From the NCBI GenBank assembly GCA_029204225.1, contig CM055108.1, positions 458,217-522,216 of the forward strand: a DNA stretch of 64,000 bases. Reading direction: 5' to 3'. Numbering within the stretch: position 1 is the first letter of the stretch; each line of letters starts with the position of its first letter. The DNA is from Diphasiastrum complanatum (lineage: Eukaryota; Streptophyta; Lycopodiopsida; Lycopodiales; Lycopodiaceae). The position numbers and the translations under genes were made by a program. Below are positions 1 to 12,578 of this stretch, one piece after another. Below the pieces are notes generated by a model. It was not told the origin of the DNA and did not search any database. It saw only the letters and a program-made list of their open reading frames with translations.

Positions 1-1
1 G

Positions 2-1387
2 TCAGTTGACTCAAGGATTCAAATGGAAACAATATTCCATTCAGGATGAGTACTTGCTCTATAGAGATAGAGTATGTGTCCCCAATTCAGAGGATTATAG
101 GCAGCAAGTCCTATATGAATGTCATGACAATCCTAGTGCAAGACACCCAGGCATATAGAAGACCTATGAGCTTCTTCGTAGGCAATTTTTTTGGGCGCAG
201 TATGAAAAAGGACGTCCAACAGTATGTAACCAGTTGCCAGAAATGTCAAGTAAACAAAGCAGAGCATTTAAAGGCAAAAGGGTTGCTGCAGCTCTTAGAT
301 ATACCAGCTGGTAAATGGGAGAGTATCTCCATGGATTTTATAGTAGGCCTGCCTAAAACCCAAAAGGGTAATGACGCTATATGGGTCACAGTTGACCGTC
401 TGACCAAAAAGGATCATTTATTCCGACCAAAACAACCGTTAGAGCTCCAGAGTTAGCGAGGTTGTTTGTAGACGGGCTATTTAAATTGCACGGTCTACCT
501 TCCGGCATAGTCAGCGACCGGGACAGTAAGTTTAATGAAAATTTTTGGAGGGCAGTATTCCATCATCTCCATACTAAACTTAATATGAGTACCACCGACC
601 ATCCACAGACAGACGGTGAAACAGAGAGGGTAAATCAGGTGCTGGAGGATATGCTTCGTGCATACGTCAGCAAGAAGCAGACTAATTGGGAGGAGTATCT
701 CTCGATATTAGAGTTTTCTTACAACAGTACCAAACATTCAGCTACGGGATACAACCAATTTATGCTGATGTACGGTTTTCAGCCACGCTCACCCACAACT
801 GTAGGGTTTAAACAAGAAAAAGTTGAAGAAGCTAGAAACTTTTTAGAGGACCTAAACCAGATGATAGAACATGCTAAGCATAGCACTAGGCAGTCCCAGT
901 ATCGAGCCAGGCATTATGCAGATCCACACAGACGGGATGTGCAGTTCTCCACTGGTGAGAAAGCCTAATTGAGAGTCCCAGTTGACTCTAAAACCCTCAA
1001 ATCAGGAGTGTGTGCTAAGTTGTCTCCAAGGTATTGTGGTCCCTTTACCATTAGTAGGAGACTAGGCGAGGTCACCTATGAACTAGAACTCCCACACAGT
1101 AGTAAGGTTTTTCCAGTCTTTCATGTAAGTCAGTTACGAAAAGCTTTAACCAGATCAAAAAATATGGTAGGGGACAGTGTTCTAGTTCTCCCATTGGATC
1201 CTCAGCAACCTTCACATGAACTAGAGGAGATTCTTGATGGTAGAGAGACGCAGAATCGTCATACTCTATACCGAGAATATCTGGTCAAGTGGAATGATCA
1301 GCCTGTTGGGAATGCCACTTGGGAAAGAGGCAGCGTCCTTCACAAGATTTTTCCAGACTTTGTCTTAGAGGACCAAGACGGTTCTTA
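2..1387 (+). pseudogene. Ty3 integrase with C-terminal chromodomain, degraded
   Basis: The protein would cut and join element DNA into the host chromosome, with the chromodomain steering it to modified histones. Seen in order: an H2C2 finger (two His in YECHDNPSARHPG, two Cys in CQKC) at about nt 100-260; the D-D-E core with the first Asp in MDFIVG near 333, the second in SDRDSKF near 515 and the Glu in TDGETERVN near 620; a GPF/Y-type module near 1035; and a chromodomain (YLVKWNDQP, ATWERGSV) at about 1210-1380. It is broken: the frame changes between about 170 and 215 and again between about 412 and 455, and a TAA stop at 966-968 replaces a Tyr codon present in the copy at 6076-6603. It cannot be translated in one piece. 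Confidence 0.9.
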
Positions 1388-1399
1388 AAGGGGAGGGAG

Positions 1400-1746
1400 T
1401 GTTACGAGCTCGTAACCAATGCCGAACCCTAGAGAACACATACCACAGTCAGGGTCGTGTCCAGTGTACACGACCAACAGGGCAAGACAGTGTGAGTAGT
1501 GTGCCCCAGCACGGTCCATAGCCATGGCGGGCCTAACACAATCGAGGGACCCTGTCAGCAGGACAGGGCCCCCAGTTGGGTCCCGACGTGCAGTCGTCCA
1601 CGTCAGTGCCACATGGCCGACACTTGGCAGTTGCATGCTACCAGTCCTCACACTGGGCTAGGAGGGGCTTACTCTATATCAAGGAGTAGGCAAGGTTGGG
1701 TGGATCAGTTAGTGTTTGCCCTACTGTGGTGTTAGGAACCATTACA
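1400..1746 (+). repeat. 3' LTR of Ty3 element T1
   Basis: It begins TGTTACGAGCTCGTAACC directly after a purine-rich tract (AAAGGGGAGGGAG, 1387-1399) and ends CCATTACA. It aligns over its whole length with the two LTRs at 5708-6064 and 9579-9936 on the other strand. The first bases contain the perfect palindrome GTTACGAGCTCGTAAC. Confidence 0.88.
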
Positions 1747-3187
<1,441 letters not shown>

Positions 3188-3408
3188 GAAAGAAAGCTTT
3201 ATTTATGTCTTTTCCATGCCAAAAGGCATATAAGACCAAAAGGAGTACATGTCAAGTATGTGAAAACTATGGGAGCGTATATAAACGTCTCCAAGAAAAA
3301 ACTACGCATAAAAGAAAAATGAGTAATATAACTGTAAACTACAAACTACCAATTGTCCATAAGTGGGAGCAAGAAATGCTGTCATGAGTAGAGTAGAGTC
3401 AGATAGTG

Positions 3409-5702
3409 TCAGATATTGCTGCTGCTGAAAAAAGACGTAATACGAGCTGTATCAGGAGTTATGGACCGTCTCTGACGTCGTCTAGGAGGGTGAAAACTGT
3501 GTACTCTTGTAACAAGGCGAGTAGCTGCTGCATGACTATGAGTGATACACTGTCTCTGACACCGGTGAGGTGGTATGTCGTCGTCATCGTCGTCGGGCCA
3601 TGTCCGTACCCTGGTGAAGAAAGACATAATCTGAGCCTGAGAGCTAGGATGTGGCTGGTGAGCTATCTGGTACATATCTTGGTGCAACAAGACCATCTCT
3701 CGTAGCATAAGTGCAACACAACGAGAGTCCTCATATCCCATCAGTCCTCTGAGTGTAGTAGGCATGTCACGGAATAAACAATGATATCTCCCTCTAATCT
3801 CATAATATATGGGGCATCTGAAGATGAAATGCTCCTCGGACTCTATCTCATGTAGGAGACACAGCAGACATAGTCTCTCCTCTCATGGTGTACCCTAGAA
3901 TCTACCTGTCTCAATAGTCAACTGATGTGAGGAGACTCTGAACTGTGCCAAAGTGAAACGGAGACTGTGTGACAGTCCAAAAGACAAATAGCGAGGTAAA
4001 ACTGGAAGACCAGTGGCATCCTGCACTAGAAAGTGAGTCCGGTCAGGCTTAACCCCCAGCTGGTGACGCCAGGTACGGTCGAGATATGCTCTGTATAAAA
4101 AATGTCTAATGTACAGGTGTGTACCCAAAGGGAGATCAGTGATAGTGATACCAAATGCTTCCATGAAGAAGTGTGATGCGTGAGAGAACCATGATAGGCG
4201 GTATCCCCGAGTCTGAAGGTGATGAGAGGACATGAGTGCAATCCGTGTATATCTCTGCTTGGTATCAGGAAGTGCCTGAGCTCGCTGGATATATGTGATA
4301 AGCCGGAAGGTTGCCTCAATCTGAATAGGGGGGGTGGCAAAGTCCGCAAGGATGATCTCATGGGGAACCGAGGGCTTCGCTCGGATCATGTGAGCCAACA
4401 TGGTGGTCTGTAAGCATGAAATGCTGGACCAGTGTGAAGATGATAATCCTGTACACCATATCTCTGCGGCATACAAGGCTGAGGGGGGTGACGATGGTGT
4501 CAAACAGTCTGCACTTACTCGAAGCATCCCGAATAGACTTACGGAAGCAGAATCTCTCCAGCTAGACTAGGGAAGAGTGGCCCTTCCCAAGTCTAGAAGT
4601 AGTCGCTTGTCTCATACTGAAGGTAGGACCAGAGAAGAGCACGCCCAGGTAAGTGTATGAAGAAACTACCTCTAGGGACTGTCCATCGAAGGTAAGCTCC
4701 TGGCGTTGCATGAAGGCCCGAGAGGTATTGAAGACCATAACTTTGGTCTTCGAGAGGTTCACCCCTAAACCCCACTGAGTACAAAAAGTGTGTAAACAGT
4801 CCAACTGTCTCTGTAATCCCTCTCTAGTACGGGGGGAGACTAGTACCACATCATCCGCATAGAGAAGGATGGCAATCAAAACGTCTCCCAGCCGACAACC
4901 ATCCCCACCACACTGAAAGATGACCTGCTCTAGCTCGTCAATATATAATCCAAAGAGAACTGATGAGAGAGAGCATCCCTGCTTAACCCCAATAGTACTC
5001 TGGAGCTGCTCAGAAATGCCACTACCATGACAAGAGCAACCCAAAACCCTGTCATAGAGAGCCATGACGGCTAGAATAATATCTGTAGAGAAACCTAGGT
5101 CTCGGAGTCTTTGGATAAGTAAAGAGCGTGGAAGAGAAAGGCTTTCCTGAAGTCCACAAAACAACAATAAACCTTTTCTTTCCTGTGTCTAGCTTCCTCA
5201 ATGATGGTGCGGAGTGTGAATATGTGATCTGTAGTGTAATGAGCGCGGAACCCTGCCTGACCCAAAGCATGTAATCTCCTGGACTCTGCTTCTGAGCTAA
5301 CTGCAGACTAGGGGATGACGCCATATATCTTCGCGAGGACATGTCTAATCATAATAGTGCGGTAATTACCAGGTACCATGGGGTCACCGTTTCTATGGAT
5401 AGGTTGTATGATGTTGGTGCACCAAGAGGATGGGAAGCCCTCAACAACAGCATGGTTAAGGAGAGTGGATAATGTAGGGGCAAGGGTATCGAGGGCGTGA
5501 ATCAGTAGCTCAGACTCAAGATCTTCAATGTCTTTAATGCGGTGGGTTTTCAGCTTTTTGATTGCTACCCAAACCAAGTCAGGGGTGAAGAAGGTGAAGT
5601 CTGAAGGTCATGGAGAGATGGAGATGGGCGATCAATGGGTATAGTGTAAAGCTAGGTAGCATAGTCGGTCCAAATATGTAAATCGTCCACAAGAGGGGGA
5701 GG
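3409..5702 (-). pseudogene. LINE A ORF2: reverse transcriptase and C-terminal domain
   Basis: Reverse transcriptase of the LINE, which would copy LINE RNA at a nicked target. Visible RT landmarks on the minus strand are the palm block containing FRKAF-type sequence near 5150-5200 (partly out of frame), GVKQGCSLSSVLFG near 4970-5010, and the catalytic YADD near 4850-4861 in LLYADDVVLVSP. The thumb and C-terminal part (LYAAEIWCTG, MIRAKPSVPHEI) follow to about 3900. The end holds a Cys-His cluster (CLLC ... HFIFRC, about 3885-3800), the usual C-terminal zinc-binding motif of L1-like ORF2. The reading frame changes at least near 5300, 5165 and 4560, with a stop near 3895, so it is inactive. The Ty3 insertion at 5708 splits it from its upstream half. 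Confidence 0.86.
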
Positions 5703-5707
5703 GGCAT

Positions 5708-6064
5708 ATAATAGATCCTAACACCACAGTAGGGCAAACACTAACTGATCCACCCAACCTTGCCTACTCCCTGATATAGAGTAAGCCCCTCCTAGCCCAG
5801 TGTGAGGACTGGTAGCATGCTACTGCCAAGTGTCGGCCACGTGGCACTGACGTGGCCGACTGCACGTCGGGACCCAACTGGGAGCCCTATCCAGCTGACA
5901 GGGTCCCTAGGCTGTGTTAGGCCCGCCATGGCTATGGACTGTGCTGGGGCACACTACTCACACTGTCTTGCCCTGTTGGTCATGTACATTGGACACGACC
6001 CTGACTGTGGTATCTGACCTATCTGTGTTCTCTAGGGTTCGGCACTGGTTACGAGCTCGTAACA
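5708..6064 (-). repeat. 3' LTR of T2 (357 bp)
   Basis: On the minus strand it begins TGTTACGAGCTCGTAACC and ends CTATTATA. It is nearly identical to the LTR at 9579-9936, differing at a few positions, which suggests a fairly recent insertion. Confidence 0.95.
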
Positions 6065-6078
6065 CTCCCTCCCCCTTA
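6065..6078 (-). other. Polypurine tract of T2
   Basis: On the minus strand TTAAGGGGGAGGGAG abuts the 3' LTR. Such a tract primes plus-strand DNA synthesis in LTR retrotransposons. T1 has the matching tract at 1387-1399. Confidence 0.85.
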
Positions 6079-7683
6079 AGAACCGTCTTGGTCCTCTAAG
6101 AAAAAGTTTGGAAAAATCTTGCGAAGGACGCTGCCTCTTTCCCAAGTGGCATTCTCAACAAGCTGATCATTCCACTTAACCAGATATTCTCGGTAAAGAG
6201 TATGACGAGTCTGCGTCTCTCTACTATCAAGAATCTCCTCTGGTTCATGTGGAGGTTGTTGAGGATCCAATGGGAGAACTAGAACACTGTCCCCTACCAG
6301 ATTGTCTGATCTGGTTAAGGCTTTTCGTAACTGACTTACATGAAAGACTGGAAAAACCTTACTGCTGTGTGGGAGTTCTAGTTCATAGGTGACCTCGCCT
6401 AGTCTCCTACTGATGGTAAAGGGACCACAATACCTTGGAGACAACTTAGCACACACTCCTGATTTGAGGGTTTTAGAGTCAACTGGGACTCTCAAGTAGA
6501 CTTTCTCACCAGTGGAGAACTGCACATCCCGTCTGTGTGGATCTGCATAATGCCTGGCTCGATCCTGGGACTGTCTAATGCTACGCTTAGCATGTTCTAT
6601 CATCTAGTTTAGGTCCTCTAGAAAGTTTCTGGCTGCTTCAACTTTTTCTTGTTTAAACCCTACAGCTGTGGGTGAGCGTGGCTGAAAACCGTACATCAGC
6701 ATAAATGGGCTGTATCCCGTAGCTGAATGTTTGGTACTGTTGTAAGCAAACTCTAATATCGAGAGATACTCCTCCCAATTAGTCTGCTTCTTGCTGACGT
6801 ATGCACGAAGCATATCCTCCAGCACTTGATTTACCCTTTCTGTTTGACCGTCTGTCTGTGGATGGTCGGTGGTACTCATATTAAGTTTAGTATGGAGATG
6901 ATGGAATACTGCCCTCCAAAAATTTCCAGTAAACTTACTGTCCCGGTCGCTGACTATGCCGGAAGGTAGACCGTACAATTTAAATAGCTCGTCTACAAAC
7001 AACCTCGCTAACTCTGGAGCTCTAACGGTTGTTTTGGTCGGAATAAAATGAGCCATTTTGGTCAGACGGTCAACTGTGACCCATATAGCGTCATTACCCT
7101 TTTGGGTTTTAGGCAGGCCTACTATAAAATCCATGGAGATACTCTCCCATTTACCAGCTGGTATTTCTAAGGGATGCAACAACCCTCCTGCCTTTAAATG
7201 CTCTGCTTTATTTACTTGGTACCCGTGAATACCAAGATTTAACTTGCTTACCATAGTTTCCCATATTTTTTTATCTTCACCCTTAGCTAATGAAACTATG
7301 TACCTATGCTGACTAGGTACTTCTGGTAGTTTAAGCTTTTTAACTAGGGTGTAGTTGATGAAATTATGGGTTGCCCCATCATCAACCATGACTCTTACTG
7401 ATTGGTTACCAACTTTCCCATGCATACGTACTAGGTCATGCGGCCCAAAGCTGAAGGGCCTCGCTAGCATTGCAGAGGTCAGCTGGCAACAATGTTTATG
7501 ATATTCATGATACACTTTGATCTCGGAAGCTGCCGAGTCACTGGGGAAACATATAGTCTGAACAAGATGAACTTGTTTTTTATCGTTTTTAGTGAAAGGC
7601 CCCTTGGGACACTGTCTGACTGTGTGTCCCTTGCCCATACACACAAAGCACAAATGTTCTTGTTTGGCAGCCCTTAAAATCAT
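6076..7683 (-). pseudogene. T2 zinc knuckle-protease fused to integrase and chromodomain
   Basis: One long frame (7683-6604, 359 codons) begins with a gag zinc knuckle (CFVCMGKGHTVRQC, C-x2-C-x4-H-x4-C). It continues into a retropepsin with VMVDDGATHNFI at the active site, then near 7220 jumps into the integrase (VNKAEHLKAGG). The integrase core is complete: MDFIVG, SDRDSKF and TDGQTERVNQ supply D, D and E. A TAG at 6601-6603 (a Gln codon in T1) separates it from the C-terminal GPF module and chromodomain (6603-6076). RT and RNase H are missing. Compared with T1 the integrase is better preserved. Whether the single TAG is read through or truncates the chromodomain cannot be told. Confidence 0.9.
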
Positions 7684-8683
7684 CTGGTTTTAAGGGCTGT
7701 ATGAGTGAAGGGCGTTTCTGAGGAGCTTCACCTTTAATTTTATCTTCTTTCTTTCCTTTTAAAAATTTCTTTTTAAATTGAAAGTCTTTCTGAGAAGGCT
7801 GCTCAGAAAGTGGCTGTTGTCTCGCCCTCTTCCTACCCACTGAATCATCATAGATTTGAGCATATCTGAGAGCTTGCTCAAGGGTAGTAGGCGAGTTTCT
7901 TTGGACCTCTACTTTATATTCATCTTTGAGGCCACAGACAAATCCCCTGATTTTCTGATAGTCATCCATATTTTTAATCTTTAAAATTGCTTCTCGATAC
8001 TGCGAGATATATTGGATGAGGGACTTGTCCATTACTGTTCTTTCCCAGGCTTCCCAAGCTCTATCAAGTTCATTCTCTGGTAGAAATTCTCTTAGGAAAG
8101 CTTCTTCGAAAGCTTTCCATGACCGGGGAGTCTGCCCAGTCTCCTGGAGATTTAACCACCACTTATAGGCCATAGGCCCTAAGGAAAGACTGGCCTCAAT
8201 GGCTTGCAAATGGTCAGGGGTCTGTTTAAGAGCATGAATGTTCTTCCATTCGCTGAGGAAGGTTTGTAGAATATCTGCATTTCTATCCTTCTCTTCTCCA
8301 TTAAAAGTAGGAGGTTTTAAGTCTTTAGAAACACTGGGGTGAGACCGTAAAGTCTCACCCGAAACTAATGGAAGTGGAGAAGAAGATAACTGAGAAGTGG
8401 AGAGAAGGCTTCCTTTCGCAGAACTCAAAATCAAGTTTTTGAGTTCAGCGAACGAGTCGTCCACACTGGACTTGAAATTGGCTAATGCCAACTTCAGTTC
8501 ATCCACTTCTGTTACCAATTGGAGGAACTGCTCCTTGGTAACCAGTTCGTCGAGTTCTTCGGCGAACTGTTCCTGTTCTTCTACTTCCATGGGTTCCTTC
8601 CCTTTTTTGTAAGCCAAGGCTTCTGTTTGAAGTTCGTCGAAGCCTCTCTCTGGGGGTTGATCAGGTCCCTGAGGAGTGATCAT
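7678..8683 (-). CDS. Ty3 gag (capsid) of T2
   Basis: Starts with MITPQGPDQPPERG at 8683, the first ATG after the leader. It has an acidic, coiled N-terminus (EEQEQFAEELDEL), then a retrotransposon gag capsid region with the usual W/L-rich pattern (SEWKNIHAL, WWLNLQETG, WKAFEEAFLREF, RGFVCGLKDEYK). A basic linker follows and the frame shifts near 7680 into the zinc knuckle of the next entry. Gag would package element RNA into particles in the cytoplasm. About 335 codons are open, a normal size for this family. The frameshift just before the knuckle may be a mutation; a programmed shift is less likely because it splits a gag motif. Confidence 0.85.
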
Positions 8684-9558
8684 CTTCGGAACTGAAAGAG
8701 AGCTACCTTAACTTCTGAAGGAAAAAAAAGTTTAAAAGACTAATTTACAACTGTACAAGGGAAAGGAAAGATGACTTAGCTGTTTCTGAGGACTGTTCTT
8801 CCAAAGAAAGAATGAAGAGGAACCCTCTCAGCTCTTTTACCCAAGATTTCAGACCTGTTGTCCCAGAAAATGCCAGTTTGAAGCTTCAAAACGGTGCCAA
8901 ATTTCCCGGTTCTTGAGTTGAGTATCTAACTGATCTGATTTCAGGTGTGGGGCTCCATCAAACTGAGTAAAAACCGGAAATTTACAAAAGGAAATCCGGA
9001 ATTTTTGAAGTCCCTGCCCTCGCTGGTTGGACAGCAACCTATCCGGCCCGATTTGTCCAATTTACAGCTCTAAATCACTTCAAATCTCCGATTTGACCCA
9101 AGCTTGTAGGTCGCTGGTCTGTAGCAAGTAATTTTGAAGCTCAAACTCCTGAGAATTCTCAACAAACAGGGATAAATTTTCACCTTTTCTCCTCCTTGTC
9201 CAGCGCTGACCCTACTAAGAAAATTTGCTTGGAAACCCTTCAAATTTCCTTGGATTTCTCTGAAATTTCAAAGGTAGATTTCTGATCCCACAATGATGGA
9301 CCTGCTCGCTGGTTTCTACTCTAATTCCTTTCTAAAATCTCCTATCAGATGTCTGAAATCTGATATAGATTGCTGCCTTCCCAGCGATTTACCTACAGAA
9401 GGAATTCTACTTCCTACAGTTGTAAATTCTCAGTGAATTTCAAGGGTTTGAAGGCTGTTCCTACAGCGATTCTCCTCCTCTAATCTTTTCTGAGAAACTG
9501 AGAAATCTTTCCTATCTTCTGATAGCTTTCTCTACTGCTGTCCTGAACTCCCTAGGAT
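8684..9558 (-). other. T2 untranslated leader between primer site and gag
   Basis: About 870 bp with no open frame of note, rich in GAAATTT/AAATTTC-type words. Leaders of this length are common in chromoviruses and would carry packaging signals; none is recognisable here. Confidence 0.6.
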
Positions 9559-9564
9559 GGAGAT

Positions 9565-9577
9565 GGCTCTGATACCA
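9565..9577 (-). other. tRNA-Met primer binding site of T2
   Basis: The minus strand reads TGGTATCAGAGCC one base inside the 5' LTR. This matches the 3' end of plant initiator methionine tRNA, the usual primer for this group. Confidence 0.9.
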
Positions 9578-9578
9578 G

Positions 9579-9936
9579 TATAATAGATCCTAACACCACA
9601 GTAGGGCTAACACTAACTGATCCACCCAACCTTGCCTACTCCCTGATATAGAGTAAGCCCCTCCTAGCCCAGTGTGAGGACTGGTAGCATGCTACTGCCA
9701 AGTGTTGGCCACGTGGCACTGACGTGGCCGACTGCACGTCGGGACCCAACTGGGAGCCCTATCCTGCTGACAGGGTCCCTAGGCTGTGTTAGGCCCGCCA
9801 TGGCTATGGACCGTGCTGGGGCACACTACTCACAGTGTCTTGCCCTGTTGGTCATGTACATTGGACACGACCCTGACTGTGGTATCTGACCTATCTGTGT
9901 TCTCTAGGGTTCGGCACTGGTTACGAGCTCGTAACA
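9579..9936 (-). repeat. 5' LTR of T2 (358 bp)
   Basis: Partner of the LTR at 5708-6064, with the same ends and length within one base. The GGGCA duplication follows at 9937-9941. Confidence 0.95.
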
Positions 9937-11280
9937 GGGCACGAGGGATAAACTCACGCCAAAAGGCACCAGAGGAGGAGCTGTGAAGGAGGTTCACAAG
10001 ACGGTTTCCTTCGGAGTCGTCATAGGCACGTTTTTTGTGACGAAGTGTGCGGTTGTACAATTGTCGTGAAGAGCGGAGGAGATGGCGGGCGTGGAAACGA
10101 GCATGTGTGAAGAGTGGTGAAGGGATCGGCATTTTGCGTCATACCATGGTGGGTGTAAAGGTCGTGATGATCGAGGATGGACTGGTTTGTGTTTATGAGG
10201 TTTAGAGAAGAAAGCCAAAGTAGCCGCAGAGTGGAGATAGGTGGTGAGGAAGGCGGCTTGTGATTCCAGTGATTCACTGTGTGGAAAAGAGTGAAGTAAG
10301 GAGGTGAGGGATTCCTGGTAGAGTGGGATAGAGAGGGGAAGGAAGGTGTATTTGGGTGCACGGGGAAGGATGGTGGACTGGTGTTGAAGTTGTGGTGGTG
10401 GAAGGTGGCCAGTAGCAAAGGATAGGAACGAATGATCAGAGAGGGTGGTATGGGAGATACGGAAGCTGTGAATGAGAGGAATGGATGACGGTGACCCCAT
10501 GAGGTAAATCAACCACACTATGACCACCACTGTGAGGGTGACATGTATAGCTGCGAGAGTTAGGTTTATTGAGGTAGGCCATTATAAATGGCTAACTCAT
10601 GTGCCTCACCAAACTGCAACAGGTACTCACCATATGAAGTAATAGGTCCCGGTCCATCATCGAAGGTCTTGGTGATCCCCAAGCTGTCACTATCTAGGGG
10701 ATGAACTCGCAGCTGATCTGTAGCATCATGGAACTCTGTCTGTCGTGAAGCTGTCTGGGCATTAAAATCCCCAGTGAGGAAAATATGCCCCCGCTCTGCA
10801 AATCTGATGATATCCACTGAAAGGTCCAAGTAAGGTGAGCCAACACCCTCAGCAAAGGAGGAGGACTCTGGAGGAACATAGCAGGCAGCAATGAAGACGT
10901 CCCTGTCCAAACCAATTGCTCGTCCTGTGATACGAAGCCAAATATACCGTGCATGCTCATCATGCCTGACGAACTCAAACATCTGATAAAGGGACTCTCT
11001 GTAGAGACAAGCCACTCCTTCTGAACCTCGGCCACTGGCTGATCTAGTCTCAGATCTGTATACTGAATCCCATCTGTATCCCGGGAAGGTGGGTAAACCG
11101 CGCACCTGACTCTCGTGAGTCTCCATAAAAAACAATAGGTCTCATCGAGTGATAAAGTCAATCAGATCACCTGCTGTAGAGGATGAGTGGATGCCATCAC
11201 AATTCCATACCCCAATCTGAAGAGGGTATGGATGGGGCCCCGGGATGCTCCCACCAATCCCGGGGCCCCCGAATTCTTAG
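9937..11280 (-). pseudogene. LINE A ORF2: AP-type endonuclease and linker
   Basis: The endonuclease nicks target DNA to prime reverse transcription. On the minus strand a start region near 11200 (IGVWNCDG) gives the family's Asn block. FFMETHESQV at 11135 holds the catalytic Glu. YVPPESS and LTGDFNAQT near 10780 supply the later Asp/Asn motif. The ORF is open for 189 codons (11135-10566). A linker of broken frames with SSGAFWREFIPRA near 9960 leads to the Ty3 insertion, after which the RT continues. A stop just upstream of 11135 and frameshifts near 10560 make it inactive. The same linker motif is found in LINE E near 26640. Confidence 0.85.
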
Positions 11281-11292
11281 CTCTAGGAACGG

Positions 11293-12502
11293 CTAGGGGT
11301 GCCAGCAACAAATTGTATCTGACCATCTCGATATATGACTCTCTCGAGCCGCCTGGAAGGTTTTATGCCTCTCCTCAACCTGGATGTAGGTAAGATCGTT
11401 GTCCATAAATATGGCAGTGCCACGTAACTGGGCTCTACAGTGTAAGGCCTCTCTGCGGCTGTCTAGGGATGTGAAGCGGATGATCAGTGTAGCTGCATCC
11501 CTGGTGGTCCTCCAAGTTGTATCTAGCCCATCTGTCACATGTCCTAGAGTGGTCTTGAGAAATCTCGTAGCTTCGGCCATGGCATCCTATGTGTCCGGTA
11601 TCCCACGAACCCTGATGTTATGAGCTTTTTCCTCCCTTGACCGCTCTTCCGAAATGGTGGCTGAGATAATTGAGGAAATGGGGGCGCTTGGTTTGGTGCC
11701 TTTCTTCAAGACTGCTGCCCATGAATCTTTATGCTGTTCAATTTTGTGCTCGAGCTCCCGTATCATGGTGGTGTGCGTTTCCGAGGCTGCAACTTGCCTA
11801 GTGTTGATCACGTGCTCCAATGAGGCGACTTTAGACTGCAACAGGTTCTTTTCCTTTACTAAGGAGACCACTACTTCTTTCAACTATGTAAGTTCTTGCT
11901 TCAAGAGCTGGAAATTTGCTCTCATTTGGTCAGCTTCCCAAGAGGAAAAGAGTTCAATTGATTTGGAGGGAGTGTAGGGAATGGGTGCGGTGGCAGGAGC
12001 TATGGATTGGTGTGAGGACGGTGCCGAAGAGGAGGATGAAAGAGAGAGGGGAGTAGTAGTGAGAGAAGGAGTGAAAGAAGAAGAAGAGGAAGAGAAGAGG
12101 GATGAGGTGGAGGGGGGTGCCATGTCAGCCGCAACAGCAGGCATCTCATTAGCGAGGGTGCCAGTTTTGGCAGAAGCATCGTTCTTGGCAGCCGCAGCAA
12201 GGAGTACTGCTGAGGTGGCAGCAACGACGTGGAGGGAGATGGGTGAGGTAGCGAGGGGGGGGGGGGATGGGTGAGGTAGCAGCGAGGGAGGGGGTGGGTG
12301 AGGCAGCGAGGGGGATGGGTGATGTAGCAGCGAGGGGGATGGGGGATGTAATGAGGGGGGTGGGTGAGGGGATGGGTGAGGTAGCGAGGGGGATGGGTGA
12401 TGTAGTGGGTGTAGTAGCGAGGGAGGTGGTGGGTGAGGTAGCGAGGGGAGGGGGTGAGGTAGGGGGGAGTACTGTCCTACGGGCAGCACGAGGAGGGGCC
12501 AT
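11293..12502 (-). pseudogene. LINE A ORF1: Pro-rich, coiled coil and RRM-like RNA-binding protein
   Basis: ORF1p coats LINE RNA. The start is the ATG at 12502, 20 nt after the (CT)n tract (MAPPRAARRTVLPP), and it matches MPPRKKAPTTPRS of LINE D and MASKKKMPTAPRS of LINE E. Residues 1-80 are tandem Pro/Ser/Thr repeats. A run of 11-12 C near 12255 shifts the frame, and the protein continues as Ser/Ala-rich sequence, then SWEADQMRANFQLLKQEL and a heptad-like coiled coil (about 11950-11700). It ends with an RRM-like domain (HNIRVRGIPD, LIIRFTSLDSRREAL, DLTYIQVEERHKTFQAARE; 11610-11330). Stops lie near 11884 and 11584. The layout resembles L1 ORF1p. Confidence 0.8.
12237..12480 (-). repeat. Minisatellite encoding the Pro-rich ORF1 N-terminus
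   Basis: Imperfect repeats of about 18-24 bp, seen on the plus strand as variants of GTAGCGAGGGGGATGGGTGA, about ten in a row. On the coding strand they give TSPIPLA-type repeats. The run of G near 12250 is probably unstable. Confidence 0.8.
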
Positions 12503-12516
12503 CGTTGGCCAGAGAG

Positions 12517-12522
<6 letters not shown>

Positions 12523-12573
<51 letters not shown>
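12523..12573. repeat. (GA)n/(CT)n tract, ~51 bp, between unit X and LINE A
   Basis: A perfect dinucleotide run. The 3' tail of unit X enters it through CGCTCCCCC on the minus strand, and LINE A ORF1 begins 20 nt after it. Confidence 0.97.

Positions 12574-12578
<5 letters not shown>

Larger units (their letters stand above)
1..1746 (+). mobile_element. Ty3/gypsy chromovirus T1, 3' part (integrase, chromodomain, 3' LTR)
   Basis: This is the 3' end of a Ty3/gypsy element of the chromovirus type; its gag, protease, RT and RNase H lie outside the window. It reads integrase zinc finger, integrase core, chromodomain, polypurine tract and 3' LTR. The LTR is the same family as those of the element at 5708-9936. 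Right of the LTR the sequence is LINE ORF2 middle region in the opposite orientation, so T1 inserted into that LINE. The left target duplication cannot be checked. Confidence 0.9.
5708..9936 (-). mobile_element. Ty3/gypsy chromovirus T2: 4.2 kb internal-deletion derivative
   Basis: A complete two-LTR insertion on the minus strand, flanked by the 5-bp duplication GGGCA (5703-5707 and 9937-9941). The order is 5' LTR 9936-9579, one base, Met-tRNA primer site, ~870 bp leader, gag, protease, integrase, chromodomain, polypurine tract, 3' LTR 6064-5708. Reverse transcriptase and RNase H are absent: protease sequence is fused directly to the integrase zinc finger near 7216-7223. It sits in ORF2 of LINE A, and the LINE reading resumes on both sides. 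It could move only with enzymes from a relative. Confidence 0.95.

Noticed and set aside
5802-6099. Open frames across the T2 LTR on the opposite strand, with the same pair at 9674-9986 and a related one at 1385-1651
   Set aside because: They recur only because LTRs are repeated, they run antisense to the element and have no known domain.
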